A DNA stretch of 64,000 nt from Capsicum annuum (GCF_002878395.1 NC_061121.1:48084713-48148712); one strand, 5' to 3'; shown: positions 44,985 to 58,508, counted from the first letter of the stretch. Translations and numbers: made by a program. Notes: generated by a model from the sequence alone, not told the origin.

Positions 44985-47900
44985 TGTAACGCTCTGCATT
45001 TTTCAGCTAGTCTTTGAACTATAGTTCCTACGTGTATAAGCTATAATACAAATGGTTCCCATGTGAATGTAAGTTTTATGATATTTATCCTCGTGTTTTA
45101 TGTGCTTGTGAGGTGAAAAATGTTCATAAGAATCTCTGAACAAAGTTAAGCTAAGACCTTTGATTCATCCATAGTTTAGTATTCGATTCTATAAGGGTCG
45201 ACTTTGAATGTGTATAACTTTTTATATGCGTAGAATTTTTGTATCTCAAGACCCATCAAATTATAGATAATTGAGTCACCTTTTAAAGGATACCAATTTC
45301 TCCTTAATCTGATACTCGAGTGAAAAGTTATGGCATTTTTCGTGTGAGGCAGTAAGCCAACGCAATTGGGGCGCGATGCGCTGGTCTCCCTGATGTGATG
45401 AGAGATGCGACACATTGATGTCCTCAATATGTAGCCAACATGATAAAGAGCTATTTTACCCGTTGCTTCAGTTCCTAAAGGCTTTAGGGTCACTTTGGTC
45501 ATTCCGCTCACCCAAAATCATCCATAACACATAATTTCAGCCCCCAAAAGCATTAGATGCATTATTATTCATCATTTTATCTCTAAGAAACCCCTAGCCC
45601 CTCAAGAAAACCAACAACTTCATCAAATTTTCTTCAAGAAAAGCAAGAACCCAAGCTTCCTAATTCAAGAACTTCAAGAAGAAGCTTCAAGAACACCATT
45701 AGATATTCAAAGTTCTAGCTTTTACATCTAGTTAATCAAATAAGGTATGTGGGAGTTTATCCATGGGTCCCCTTTCACCCATGGAGTCTAAATCCCCTTT
45801 TCAAGTTCAAAGTTATGATGTTTACATGTTAATGTGAATTATATCCATGAAATTTCATGAATTTTTAGTACTTATTATGTTTACAAATGGTTTTTGTTAA
45901 AATTGCCTTGATATGTTCGAATGGTAATTCTCACATGTTAATCCTTTACCCATATATCTAATATTGAAATTTATATGATTCTCATGGTTTAACTACTCCC
46001 ATGTTTTAACACATGATCACCATGTAGTTGGTTTCATGTTTTGAGTATATGTGTTTTCAAGTGGAATGAGCCAATACATATTTTGAAGGTTATGATCTTC
46101 ATACCAAATCCCTAAGTTGAGAATTGATTTGTATAACCATGATATTTTTGCATGCTTGCTCATTATCGTGCACAATTTTATGGTCCCCACGTGTTTGATG
46201 AAATGCCTAAGTGATGGGTTTTTGAATAATGCAATCTTATTATGGTTTCAAAGTTTTTATGTATCCCTATTGTTATTTCTATCGAGTCCTGGGGGTTATG
46301 AACACCCAAAATTTAGCTATTTACCTAGTTTTAAGTATCCTCAAAATGATTTTAGTTAAATCATGAGCATTAGTTGATTCCTTAGTTATTATTACCATAA
46401 TAAGCACTATCAGAATTCATAATCAGTTAAATCCAATTTAGTTTAGTAATCTGAGTCAGTTTAGTTGGGAGTAGGATTTAGCATGGAGTAAACCCAGGGA
46501 TAGGAGATCACCTGTAGGTAGAGGGTGTGACTCTTATTAGCAATACCTACATTCCAGAACTACGTAGCCAGCATAGGTTTGAGATGTTAAGATGAAAGTT
46601 GAGGGTTGACTCAAATCTCAACAGCGCCAATAGAGGGTTTCTCTTTAGTCGTTCGGGACTTCACTTTAGTGGATCCACATAGCCATTGTTGGTTCCCGTG
46701 GTGCGGTACTGATACCCTTCTAATTGAGGTTACAGATTGGACCCTAATTAACTCAGATTAGGGCATCTCGGTTAGATGATACCTCCTACAGTCTCAGTTT
46801 AGTATTTAGTTCAGAGTTCAGTTTCAAGTTTTCTTGACCATAGCATATGGTCATTAATTATTCAGTTATCAATAATTTAGTATCCTAGTTTACAAACTAT
46901 ATCAGTATTATGTTGTTATGCTTGGTCATGCATTCTCAGATATTAAAGTTTTAACGCGTTCATGCGCAGTCATCTCATGTTGTTCAGCTAGTCCTTATCT
47001 CATAGGCACAGTACTCCACCATTTCAGTTCAGTTATTCAGATTAAGTCCAGTTTAGTGTTACATTATCAATATTCAGTCATCAGTTATTCAATGTTCAGT
47101 ATCAATAGTCCGTATTCTTATATCAGCTACTCAGTGTATCGGCAATAGTTATCTTTTTTCTTAGATTTCAGTTATCTTATTACCTAGGCTTCAGTTATTC
47201 AGTTAATCAGATCAGTTTAGTACATATAAGTTTGTTTTCAAACGTTCACGTATTCATATTTTATCATATCCCAGCTTCGGTTCTACTTATCTTATAAAAG
47301 GAAAGTTTTAAGAAACTAAGTGTAGTGATTCACCATCTTATCAGATTTTGTTTGTTATTCATATTTTAAGATGTTTTCAGCTTTCAATTTACTCCAGCCT
47401 ATTGGTGAGTTTACTCACACTTAGCATGCATTATTTAAGATTTCATATATATAATTAGTTTCACTTATTCCATTCACCCCCGCTACTCTGTACATTCCAG
47501 AAGTACTGATCCACACATTCTTCAGTGTGGCTACATTGTTTCATAATTTAGGTACCCTTTGTAGCCCGCGCATGATGATCAGACAGTTTCAATTTCCAGC
47601 CAGCAAGTGATGAGTTATCTTGTTTTGGGAACTCCAGATAGTTTTAGTTTAAATACATTTCATTTATTTTCACATGCATTGATTACTGGTAGTTGGAGGT
47701 ATTTGCCAGCTATCTATAGTCAGTATAGTAGAGGTTTCATAGATGTCAATAAGAGTAAGTCATGTATATTGATAATTCTCAACCTACACATCAATTTAGT
47801 GCAAGGCGGTCTTTGTCAATATATTTAACCAACAAGAGTTGGGGTTGAATCCATGAGGAACAGTGTGATTGGCGATTGAGTTAATTCGAAATAGGAGTGC

Positions 47901-49412
47901 ATTCCCAATTCAAGTCGAAGGTGCAAAATGGTTTAGGGGCTTTTCAATTGTGCCGGATGTGAAAGTAATTCTTGGTCTTCTAAAGGACTAATTTGAGACT
48001 AAGAACAATTAGAGTGTAATCAATTAAAATGAATACTAGGACAATGCTTTCCTAGGGACAAGAAGTGTATAGGAACATAACAATTTAATGCAAATTCTAA
48101 TTATTGATGATATGATAGGCTAGGTCTAATGTCTTTGAAGCTAGTTTTTTTGACAAAACCACAAAGATTTCACTCGTTGGATCTTTCGAAAACCTAACAA
48201 ATGTGTCAATCAAAACCACCCAATACCTCAATTAGAAATCCCTATTTCTAGGATGAAACCCAATGCATAGTTAACTTCATAACTACCCTTACGTCTAAGA
48301 TAGTGATAGATTCACAAACTACACACATTATTGTCTACCATTGCTTTGGACTTCACATCCCTCTTTCGAGGATGATATGGATTGCTAAAATTCACCCAAA
48401 ACCCTTCTTTCAAAGAAGGCCTTAAGCTTTCTAGAATTTGGAGCTTTGACCCATCAAACCCATTTGGGTATTTGGGGCTTTCACCTATCAATCCCAAATA
48501 CTTTAATCAAGCAATGATAAAACCCATCATTAAAAAACTAGCATATTCACAAATTAATCACTACCTGCATACAATGGCATCCTAATCAAGAATAATCCCA
48601 AGAGGTAGATTTACCAACTCATAATGATAATAAACACAAATAAATCAACATTTCCATCAAAGTTATCCATAAGAAAATAAAGAGAGTGCAAACCACACTT
48701 TAGAATCTAATGAATCTTCAATTGTTGAAGCTAAATCTATATTTAGAAGTCACTCTAATGTCTCTTAGCTCAAAATTTAGTACAAGTCTTGCTCCAAGAA
48801 CCAAGAAGTTACAAAAACCCTAGAATAAATAGGGGAGGAAGATTTGTAGAATGATGGGTGAAAATAAGCTACAATACCCCTTAAATAATCCCTACTTGCA
48901 CATTTGACAAAATTACAAAATTTCCTCCTTGATCTTGATCTACTTGAGTGGATCCAAAGTGGATGAGAGTAGATGGAAAACAGTTTCTAAGAAGATACAA
49001 AGTGGATCCAAAGTTGATGTCTCTTTTCCTTCACATTTGCCCTCTTGTTGACTTGAATGAGTTATTCATCTTCTATTTTTAACTTTCACTTACACAAATG
49101 AGCATTAAGTAAGAGATTACCATCAAATCAACATGAAAGCATGATAATTTAGGCCTAAACGGTGCTAGCAAGTCATCAAATTGATGACTTATCATATATT
49201 CAATTCTTTCCTCAAATTTATCAAATTATAAAACTTTATAAGTTACATACTATTTAAGATTTTCAGTATGATTATGTTTTTGCACTATAAAAATTTTATA
49301 TAATGTATTATAACTCAATTTCTTAATAGTATGCCAGTTCATGGGTTATCTTGGGATCACTTGTGGTTCCTAGCACTATTGGACATCCAGGGTGTACTCC
49401 TGGGTTCTTACA
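44985..49412 (+). mobile_element. 3' LTR of the LARD-like element, split by a solo LTR
   Basis: It starts TGTAACGCTCTGCATTTTTC and ends CTCCTGGGTTCTTACA, collinear with the 5' LTR apart from the insert at 47,770-49,194. A word module GCGCGATGCGCTGG/GATGCGACAC lies at 45,350-45,430. Confidence 0.88.
47770..49194. mobile_element. 1,425-bp solo LTR with TGATAA/TTATCA ends
   Basis: The flanking TATAT copies (47765-47769 and 49195-49199) are identical, and excision restores the sequence seen in the 5' LTR. The ends are TGATAA and TTATCA (6-bp inverted). Near the right end AGTCATCAAATTGATGACT forms a 9-bp-stem palindrome. No coding frame of interest was seen. Confidence 0.85.
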
Positions 49413-51221
49413 ATTTTTCCCTCACTTTATCTAAGACTTCATAACTTAACTTGGATTAGAGTACGAGTGGCTCACCATGATGCATAAGTTAGGGTACGAG
49501 TCGTACCATTGACTTATATGGTAGATAGTGTTCAAACTTTCTTTGATTTAATTCTGCTAGGAATACGGTTTAGGGGTACTGATCATATGGTTTAGGTACA
49601 ACTTAGTTTGGGTGAGTCATATGGTGGACAATGTTTGGTCCATGGGGGAGGCCTAGGGTACGAGTAATGGGTACAACTCATATTGAAGGGTACGACTGGC
49701 ATGGGGTATCGTACCATCAGACAAAAATTTTAAGTAGTTTAAATTGAGGGTAATTGGGATATTTCCCCACATAACCTCTTAAGGCCCCACAAGTTATAAC
49801 TCTTTTGGTACATCATTTACCCTATTATTCTAATCTTAAATACTTAGAAACTCTCTCTAATTCTCTCTAAGTCTCTTGGGTAAAGAAAGGCTAGGGTTTT
49901 ATCTAGAGGATCAATTTGGGGCTTGTAAAGGTGATTTCTCTTCATCATCTTCATAATCTAAGACATATTGCTCCTCTCTTATTATTAGTTCCAACTAAAT
50001 CTATGTTTTGTACAATGTTTTCATGGCATAATTATTGGTTAAGGACATTACTTTCAAGATATAGTCAGTATGATAATACCATTACAAATAACCTTGGTTA
50101 ATCATAATAGCATAATGGTTTAGTTAAATGGTAATGTTTTAAATTGGGCAATAATGGCAATGTGTGATAGCCAGTTGTGAATGTGTGAATCTAATTGATG
50201 GACACTGGAAACTTGTGTTTTCCGATATAAGGGTTGGTCATAGCAACTATATATGATATAATAACGTACATGGAAATCCTCTAATTACACTGTGAATCTG
50301 TATCATGGAGATAGAAAGGTACCCAAGAATCCCCTACTCTTATGGTATCTCTGGTTCGTGTGGCTACACATATTAAGGCATATTTAGGGGGTTACACTAG
50401 ACCCATATGAATTGTGGATAGTTCTAGGATGGTTAACATACACATACCCAGGTTAATGGTTTTAAAGGCATGCTAGTCCCAACTTTCTTTCGCGATATGG
50501 TTGTATATATATATATATATATGTATGGTTGTGTGCATATGGTTAGTTTACTTGGTAATACTGGATGGAATTATTTTATCCTTATCCTGAGTTCATGCTA
50601 GATTTTACCTGCTAACCCATCTTCGGGCGACTGTATCCCCATGTATTGTAGGAAATGGTCATTTTACTTCTACCTCTAAGTGATCAGACTCAAGGTAAAC
50701 TATTGGATTGAATTGGTGAGTTTCCTTATTCTGGAAGGCTCCATTTCATATCATAGATGTCCTTACAAACTTATGTTATTTTATAGATTTTGGTTTTGGC
50801 AATGGTTGGGGGTATGTCCCAACTGAATATTAATTTTGTTTTGTTAGAATCTTATGGAACAACTATGGGTTAGAATAGGTGGTGTTGGTAGTAATGTTAC
50901 CCTTAGTATTGACATTAGTATTGAGGCTGATGCCATTTGATTAAATTTATGATTTTTCAATCCTCTTATGTTATGTTATAGACAAGAATTTAGTTTTTAT
51001 ATCGGTTTGGTTATGGTTGATGATTGAACTTGTTTGGATTGGTCACAGTTATAGACCTATCCCAGAGTCCGGTAATAAATTTTATCTTGTTATACATTTG
51101 GAATTTATCTAACTTAGGGTATGTGTATTTGGAGGTTGGGTTAGGTAATGAGGGTGGTCCGCGGTCCTGGTTGGACTTGGGATGCCCATTACAATAAGGC
51201 CCTAGTTCAGGTTATGTCAAG

Positions 51222-51234
51222 TTGCTATCAGAGC
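51222..51234 (+). other. primer-binding site of the family A gypsy element
   Basis: TTGCTATCAGAGC lies just past the LTR end GGTTATGTCA. It is close to the initiator-Met complement. Confidence 0.75.
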
Positions 51235-51429
51235 TTTAGGTTCATGCTCAATTGGGAGTTCACAAAGCCATGTTAGGTAAAATCTCTTTTAAGGGTGTGT
51301 AGTGCGCTACACTAATAAGGGAGAGGCTACAAGAAATTTAAGAATGTTTAACTTTCTTGGTATTCTATTTTCAAGCTTGGATCCTAAATCTTGGAATCTT
51401 CTCTAATCCTGATTTGTTCACTTTTGGGA

Positions 51430-52690
51430 TTATGCCTCGATGATCTGAAATGCAAGGTAACTCTTCTATCCCAATTATGGATAATGTTGAAGGGACACGT
51501 ACTACTCAAGGGATCCATATTCGGTCTAGGGTTCTAGTCCTTAATATTTCTAGAGTTCCACCAGTTGGTAGTTGTCCTCCTTAGGGTGAGGTGACTAACG
51601 TAGAATTTCATCAATCAACTCATGTTATTGTTCAGTTGGTTGTAGCTCAGGCTAAGTGGGATACATCTGGTGTTTCATCTGTTGAGGACTTAAGGGTTGG
51701 CTAGTTTATAAAGATTAATCCTCCCACTTTTACTAGTGTAAAGGTAAAGGAGGATCCTTAGGGTTTCTTGGATTAAATAGAGAAATCTTCAGGGTGATGC
51801 AGGCCACGAATGTGGAAGGGGTGAATTTTGCTGGTTATTATCTTAAGGATATGACGTATAAATGGTACGAGGAGTGGGATAGGGCGAGTGGTGGTATTGG
51901 GGAGTCAACTTTGTGGGAGACTTTCTCTAATACTTTTCTAGAATAATTCTTTTCTCAGGAGTTAAGGGAAGCAAAGATGGAGGAATTTGTTAATTTGAGA
52001 TAAGGGAAAGTATCGGTCAAGGAATATGCCTTGAAATTTCATCAACTTTCTAGGTATGTTTCAAAATTAGTGTCTAACATGAGGGCTAGGATGAGAAAGT
52101 TCATTATGGAATGTCACAAGATTTGATCCTTCAAAGCTTGACTGCATTGCTAATCAAAGATAAGGATATTTCTAGGTTGGTGGTTCGTATGCAACGGGTG
52201 AAAGAGGAATAGAGAAATAGTAAGATGTTCAGGTTATCTGAATAGGGTGATGCTTAATAGCAGGGTGGTCGAGATGGTAGTGATTGGCCAAAAAAGAAGT
52301 GGGGGAGTTCTGACTCCATCTCTTAAGCTAGTACTCCTTACCTGAAATATTTGGGTGATAGGCGTTAGAAGAGTGGCGATAAATTTTTTAGCACAGGATG
52401 CCCAATATCAGGAAAGTAAGGCTCAGTCGACCTCATTATGCCCTCATTGTTGTTTCTGTGGTTGGTAGCATAGGGGTTTCTATGATGAGAAGAGGGAAAA
52501 ATGTTTCAAATATGGTCAAGCAGGCTATATGATAAAAAACTGTCTAGTTGGTAAGGGTGCTTCAGGAGCAAGTAAGGCTCCAGTTGCTTCATCTTCTGCT
52601 CCTACTCCAAAGGGTGCTACTTTCACATTTGTTTCTCCTTCTGGTATCGGCACAGGTCGGAATAGGTTATACACTCTTGTTACTTGATAG
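51430..52690 (+). pseudogene. gypsy gag with CCHC knuckle, degenerate
   Basis: It starts near the ATG at 51,433 (MPR, then a stop). The Gag core is clear across frames: 'INPPTFTSVKVKEDP', 'MQATNVEGVNFAGYYLKDMT', 'YKWYEEWDRASGG', 'FFSQELREAKMEEFVNLR', 'KVSVKEYALKFHQLSRYVSK'. The zinc knuckle at about 52,500 reads 'CFKYGQAGYMIKNC', with a Tyr where the second Cys and the His are expected. Multiple stops are present. Confidence 0.9.
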
Positions 52691-52699
52691 GAATTAGAG

Positions 52700-55600
52700 G
52701 TATCACCTGTTGTCATTACTGGTAAGTCACAACTCTTTTGTCATAATGTATATTGTTTGCTTGATCGGGGTCCACTCTCTCTTATGTGACCCTATATCTA
52801 GCTGTGTATTTTGGTTTTGATCTTGAGGTTATTTTAGATTCTTTTTATTTCTTCCCCGATAGGTGACTCTCTGATTACTAAATGAGTTTATAGGGGATGT
52901 GTGGTATCTGTTGGTACTAGGTAGACTTTTGTGGATTTGTTTGAACTTGATATGGTGAATTTTGATGTTATTTTGGGGATAGATTGGTTACAATCTTATT
53001 ATGCATCCTTAGATTATCGGTCCCGTAAGGTTTTCTTTAGGTCCCTGGTGAACCCATTATTGAGTGGGAGGGTAGTTCCTAGCCCCTAGGGGGTGGTTTA
53101 TTTCTTATCTTAGAGATCAGAGATTAATGTCCAAAAGGTGTCTTTTTTATTTGGCCTGGGCAAAAGATTCTAACTCGAAAGGTCCTTATTTATATTTGGT
53201 TTAGGTAGTAAATGAGTTTTTTGATGTCTTTCCGGATGATTTTCTTGGTGTTCCTCTAAATAGGGAGATTGTGTTTGGTATTGATTTGGTTACGGACACT
53301 CGTCGAATATTTATTCCTCTTTATAAAATGGCTCCGACTGAGCTGAGAGAATTCAAGGAGCAACTTAAGGATTTTTTAGTTAAGTGTTTTACCCGTCCTA
53401 GTGTATACCATGGGGTGCACTAGTTTTATTCATGCAAAAGAAGGATGGTTCCCTTTATATGTTCATTGATTATCGCCAATTGAATAAGGTAACAATTTAG
53501 AACAAATATCCCCTCCCAAGAATAGATGACTTGTTTGATCAATTGCAAGGTGCTAAATTCTTTTCTAAGATAGATCTTTGGTCTGAGTATCATTAGCTTA
53601 AGATTATGGAAAAGGATATCCCTAAGACAACTTTTCATACTCGGTATGGGAAATTTGAGTTACTGGTAATGTCATTTAGTTTGACTAATTCTTTGATGAT
53701 ATTTATGAATTTGATGAATAGGGTTTTTAGGCAGTTTTTGGATCTTTTTTCCATTATTTTCATTGATGACATCTTGGTGTTTTCTAGGAGTGAGGAGGAT
53801 CATGCCAATTACCTCTGTGTGTTACAAACCTTGAATGAAAAGTAGTCGTATGCCAAATTTTCCAAGTGTGAGTTTTTGTTGAACTCTATAACTTTTCTTG
53901 GTCATATTATTTTTAGTGAGGGGATCATGGTAGATGCACAAAAGTTGGCATTGGTTAATAGGTGGCCTATACCTATGACTCCAACCGACCTTCAAAGCTT
54001 TTTAAGTTTTGTTGGGTATTATAGGTAGTTCTTGGAAAAGTTTCTGATGATAGTGGCTCTATTGACTATGTTGACTAAGAAGAAGGTAAAGTTTTCTTGG
54101 TTGGATGCTTACGAAGGTACTTTCCAGAATCTTAAGGATAAGCTAACTTCACCTCTTATTTTGACATTGCCTGAAGGTAATAAGGAGTTTTTGGTTTATT
54201 GTGATGTATCCCAGGTAGGATCTGGTTATTTTTTGATGCAAAAGTGAAAGGTGATTGACTATGGTTCCACACAGTTGAAAGAACATGAGAGGAATTATCC
54301 TACTCATGTTTTGGAGATTTTAGAGGTGGTTTTTATATTGAAAATCTGGTGACATTATTTGTATGGAGTGCATATGGACATCTTTTCTGATCATAGGAGT
54401 CTATAGTATGTGTTCACTCAGAATGCGTTAAATCTTAGGCAGAGGAGATGGTTGGAGCTTCTCAAGGACTATGATATGAGTCTTCACTACTACCTAGGTA
54501 AAGACAACGTAGTTGCTGATGCTCTTAGTAAGTTTTCCATATGGATTTTAGCTCATGTGAGTAAGAAGATGCGGGAATAATTGAAGGATATTCACTGCTT
54601 GGTTAATCTTAGAGTCTATCTCTTGGACTTTGAGAAAGGTAGTGTAATGTTACAGGAAGTGGTTCGGTTATGTCTTGGTGCAGAGATCAAGGAGAAGAAA
54701 ATGCTAGATCCTATATAGATAAAAATCAAGGATGATGTTGGTGGGAAAAAGTGATGGTATTTAAGATCAGTGGTTATAGTACCTTGCAGTCAAGGAGGTT
54801 ATGTGTTCTTGATGTCGATGGTTTGCAAGAAAGGGTATTGGCTGAGGCACATGAATCATGCTACATTGTTCATCCTGATTTGACAAAAATGTATCATGAT
54901 CTAAAGGAGATATATTGGTAGAATGGTATAAAGAGGGATATGACTGATTTTGTGGCCAAATATTTAGTGTGTCCACAAGTAAAAGTTAAGAACATAAGGC
55001 CTGGTGGGTTATATTAGGTTTCTAGAATGGAAATGAAAGGTGGTCAATATGGATTTTGTTATCGGTCTTCCTCGATCTCTGAACAAATTTGATTTGATTT
55101 GGGTCATCATGTATAGGATGACAAAATCTGCTCACTTCTTGTCAGTGAGGACTAACTTTTTGGCTGAGGATTATGCGAGGTTGTATCGATATAAGATTGT
55201 AAAGCTGCATAGGGTACTTGTTTCCATTATCTCTAATCATGGTGTGTAGTTTTCATCTCACTTCTGATGGTCTCTTCAGAAAGGGTTGGGACTAAGGTTA
55301 GTTTAAGTACTACTTTTCATCCATAGACGGATGGGCAAGCAGAGAGGACTATTCAAATATTAGAGGACATGCTTCGTGTGTGTGTGATTGATTATGGTGG
55401 CAATAGAGTTGAGCATTTATCTTTGGTGGAGTTTTCTTACAAAAATAACTATTATTCTAGCATTAGGATGGCCCCTTTTGAGTAATTATATGGTAGGAGG
55501 TGTAGGTCTCCTATTAGTTGGTTTGAGCTCGGTGAGGTAGATATGTTTGTCCTAAACATAGTTTATCAGGCTATGAAGAAGGTGATGGTGATTCAGGTAG

Positions 55601-56101
55601 GCTTAAGGCTGCTTAAAGTCTCGAAAAGTCCTATGCGGATATATGGCATAGAGACTTAGAGTTTGAGGTTGGGGATAGGGTATTCCTAAAGGTATCTCCT
55701 ATGAAGGGACTGATCCAGTTTGTTAAAAAGGGGAAGCTTAATCCTTGGTATGTAAGTCCTTTGTGATTTTCTGGAGGGTTGGTAACGTGGTGTTTAAATT
55801 AGAGTTGCCTTCTAGTTTGAGCTCCATTCATCCGGTATTTCATGTCTTTATGTTGAGAAAGTGTCTTGGTGGTCCATCTTTAGTGGTTCCTTTAAAATAA
55901 TTAGGTATCTTGGATTCTTTATCTTATGAAGAGGTCTCGGTTAAGATATTGGATCAGAAGGTTCATTGGTTACGGACCAAGGATCTGGCCTCAATTAAGG
56001 TTCTATGGAGGAACCATAAGGCGGAAGAGGCTACATCAGAAACGAAAGCAAACATGAAGTCAAAATATCCATATTTGTTTTCTTCTCCGGATATCATGTA
56101 G
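52700..56101 (+). pseudogene. gypsy pol: protease, RT, RNase H, integrase; degenerate
   Basis: The protease remnant is 'VYCLLDRGP' (about 52,750). RT spans about 53,300-53,900: '[20 protein letters not shown]', '[20 protein letters not shown]', and the catalytic 'IFIDDILVFS'. RNase H spans about 54,090-54,530: 'FLVYCDVSQVGSGYFL' and '[15 protein letters not shown]'. The integrase zinc domain is at about 54,845-55,010 (AHESCYIVHPDLTKMYHDLK). The core is at about 55,040-55,450: 'VNMDFVIGLPRS', then 'SIISNHGV', where the second catalytic Asp is Asn, then 'TDGQAERTIQILEDML'. The C-terminal 'DSLSYEEVSVKILDQKVHWL' and 'KVLWRNH' end at 56,101. Many stops and shifts make the polyprotein non-functional. 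Confidence 0.95.
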
Positions 56102-56224
56102 AAGGTATGTGTTCTTGATTACATCTTTGTTTCCTGACTTGGTTAAAGGTTGGATTGATATTTGTTAAAGAAAATGTCTCGTGCTTGTATTTGACCTACC
56201 TTGTCTCATTCGGGGATGAATGAT

Positions 56225-56239
56225 CCTAGGAGGGGAGAC
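56225..56239 (+). other. polypurine tract of the family A gypsy element
   Basis: CCTAGGAGGGGAGAC lies directly before the 3' LTR start TGAAACACTC and would prime plus-strand DNA synthesis. Confidence 0.85.
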
Positions 56240-58508
56240 TGAAACACTCTAGGTGTGGACCCTTAGAAAATTTCTAGATTCTTGGATCCTGGACATCATA
56301 TGCCTTGTGGGTACCAGTCTTATGATGGGGTATAGTTGGCATGCTCTTGGTCATATGCTAACTAGTGTTGGTTGGTGGGTTGGATTGATTTTTGGAGTGG
56401 GTATGACTCGGTGGGTACGATTTGTATGGTTGGTGATGGGTTATATAGTTTGGGTTTTTCTTCACTTAATCTGAGACTTCGTAACATAATTTGGATCTTA
56501 GTATGAGTAGCTCACCATGAGCCTTAACTTAGGATAGGAGTCATATCATTGACTCATATGGTAGTCAGTGTTCAAATTTCCTTTGACTCAATTTTGCCAG
56601 GGATACTGTTTAGGGGTACTGATCATATGGTTTAATTATGACTTGGTTTGGGTAAGTCATATAGTGGACACTGTTGGGTCACTGAAGGAGGCCTAGGGTA
56701 CGAGTGGTGGGTACAACTCGTACTGAAGGGTTCAACTGGTATGGGGTAGTCGTACCTTCAGACAGGAATTTTAAGCAGTTTAAATTGGGGGTAATCTGGA
56801 CATTTCCCCATTTAACCTCTTATGGTCCCATGACTTTTAACTCTTTTGGGACATAATTTACCCTATTATTCTAATCTTAAATGATTAGAAACTCTCTCTA
56901 ATTCTCTCTAAGTCTCTTGGGTAAAGAAAGGCCAGGGCTTTATCTAGAGGATAAATTTGGGGCATGTACGGGTGATTTCTCTCCATCATCTTCATAATCT
57001 AAGACATGTTACTCTTTCCTCATTGTTTTTTCCAACTAAAGGCTTGTTTTGTACATTGTTTTCATGGCATGATTATTTTATGGTTTTGGGTTTTTCTAAT
57101 ATATGTTGGGGTGTTGGTATTAAATGCTTGGTTATAGGTTTCCCATGTTTTAATTATGTAATTACATACTTTAATGGTGGTTTTGACAATTGGCTGCATG
57201 GGAATGGTAAATTGGTAATTGGATTTGGTTTTGGAAACACTATGCCCTCAACATGATTGATAAAATACCCATGATAATGCTTTTACTATATTATTGGACT
57301 TTTGATGAAACTATTGCATGGTATGGTTTGGTAATGGGACCCTAAATGGTATACACGGTTTAGAATCGTTAAATGGTAACGTTTGGTGGTCATGGTTATG
57401 GTTAATTAAACTTTTTTGGGGTACAAGGGAATCCCCCATGCAAACATATTAATGGAACACTTTTGGGGTACACGGTATTCCCCCAAGTTAACTTGTTAAT
57501 GTAATCTATGGGTAGATAGGAATCCCTTTACATAAAAGATTGGCTATGGACATTTCTTGCAAGCCATAGTCAGTATGACGATACCACTACTCATAGCCTT
57601 GGTTAATAATAGTGGAATAATGGTTTGGTTTGATGGTAATAGTTTTAATTAGGCAATAATGGCGGGGTGCGATAGCTAATCCCATAAAGGTGTGAGTCCA
57701 ATGGATGGACACTGGAAACTAATGTTTGCCGACATGAGGGTTGGTCATAGTGACCATATATGATACTATGAGGTATATGGGAATCCTCTAAGTACACTAT
57801 TTATATGTATCAGGGAGAGAGAAGGGTACTCGAGAATCCCCTACTCTTATGGTATCTCCGGTTCATGCAGCTACATGTAGTGGGGCCTGTTCAGGGGGTT
57901 AAACTGGACCTATATGGCCCGTGGGTGGTTCTAGGATGGTTAATCTACATATACCCATGTTAATGTTTCAAAGGCATGCTAAACTCGGCACTCTTTCCCA
58001 GCATGGTTGTGTATATATATATATATATGTATAGTTGTTTGCATATGGTTGGTTTACTTGGTTATACTGGATGGCATTATCTTTTCATTATCCTGAGTTC
58101 ATGCTAGTATTCGCCCGCTAACCTATCTTCGGGTGGCTGTATCTTCATGCAATTCAGGAAACGACTATTCTGCTCCTTTTGTTTTGTGATCGAATTCTGG
58201 ATCAACTTTTTGGTTTGAAATGGTGAGCTTCCATATTCCAAAAGGCTTCATTTCATATCATGGATTTCTTTACATACTTTGGTTATTTTTTGGATATTGG
58301 TTTTGGCTATGATTGGGGGCATGTCCCAATCAAATATTATTTTTCTTTTGGTTAGAGGCTTGTAGAACTACTATAGGTTGGAATGGGCAGTGTCGGTAGT
58401 GGTGTCAGCCTTAGTATTGGCATTGGTATTGCTGATACCATTTGATTGAATTTAATTGTTCCATTCTTTTATGTTATGTTATGGTCAGGAACTTGTTTTT
58501 TATATTAG
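56240..58508 (+). mobile_element. 3' LTR of the family A gypsy element, cut by a LINE
   Basis: It is collinear with the 5' LTR; for example (TA)n then GTATAGTTG at 58,011 matches 50,504. GGTACGA/GTACGAGT words recur at 56,330-56,760. Similarity ends at about 58,508, where a T8 run begins. Confidence 0.88.

Larger units (their letters stand above)
39608..49412 (+). mobile_element. 9.8-kb non-coding LTR element (LARD-like) nested in the gypsy 5' LTR
   Basis: The flanking ATTTT copies (39603-39607 and 49413-49417) are identical. The 5' LTR is 39,608-42,611 (3,004 bp) and the 3' LTR is 44,985-49,412 with a solo LTR inside. The internal region is only ~2.4 kb and shows no gag, protease, RT or integrase motifs, so the element depended on others for mobility. 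The two LTRs are clearly diverged, so it is not recent. Confidence 0.9.
39388..58508 (+). mobile_element. Ty3/gypsy element (family A) with nested insertions
   Basis: The 5' LTR is in two parts, 39,388-39,607 and 49,413-51,219. The internal region is 51,220-56,239 and the 3' LTR starts at 56,240. The LTR starts with TGAAACACCC/TGAAACACTC and the 5' copy ends GGTTATGTCA. The 5' LTR lacks about 0.5 kb present in the 3' LTR (57,075-57,545). Gene order protease-RT-RNase H-integrase places it in Ty3/gypsy. The long LTRs suggest the Tekay/Del group, but I cannot confirm the lineage. The 3' LTR ends abruptly at a LINE poly(A). Confidence 0.92.

Noticed and set aside
47607..48585. Short frames across the boundary of the 1.4-kb solo LTR
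   Set aside because: They cross an insertion junction fixed by a target duplication, so they cannot be ancestral genes.
51430..56101. Possible endogenous pararetrovirus because RT and RNase H are present
   Set aside because: An integrase with H/C zinc domain and DDE-type core, flanking LTRs, primer site and polypurine tract identify a Ty3/gypsy retrotransposon. No movement or coat protein was seen.
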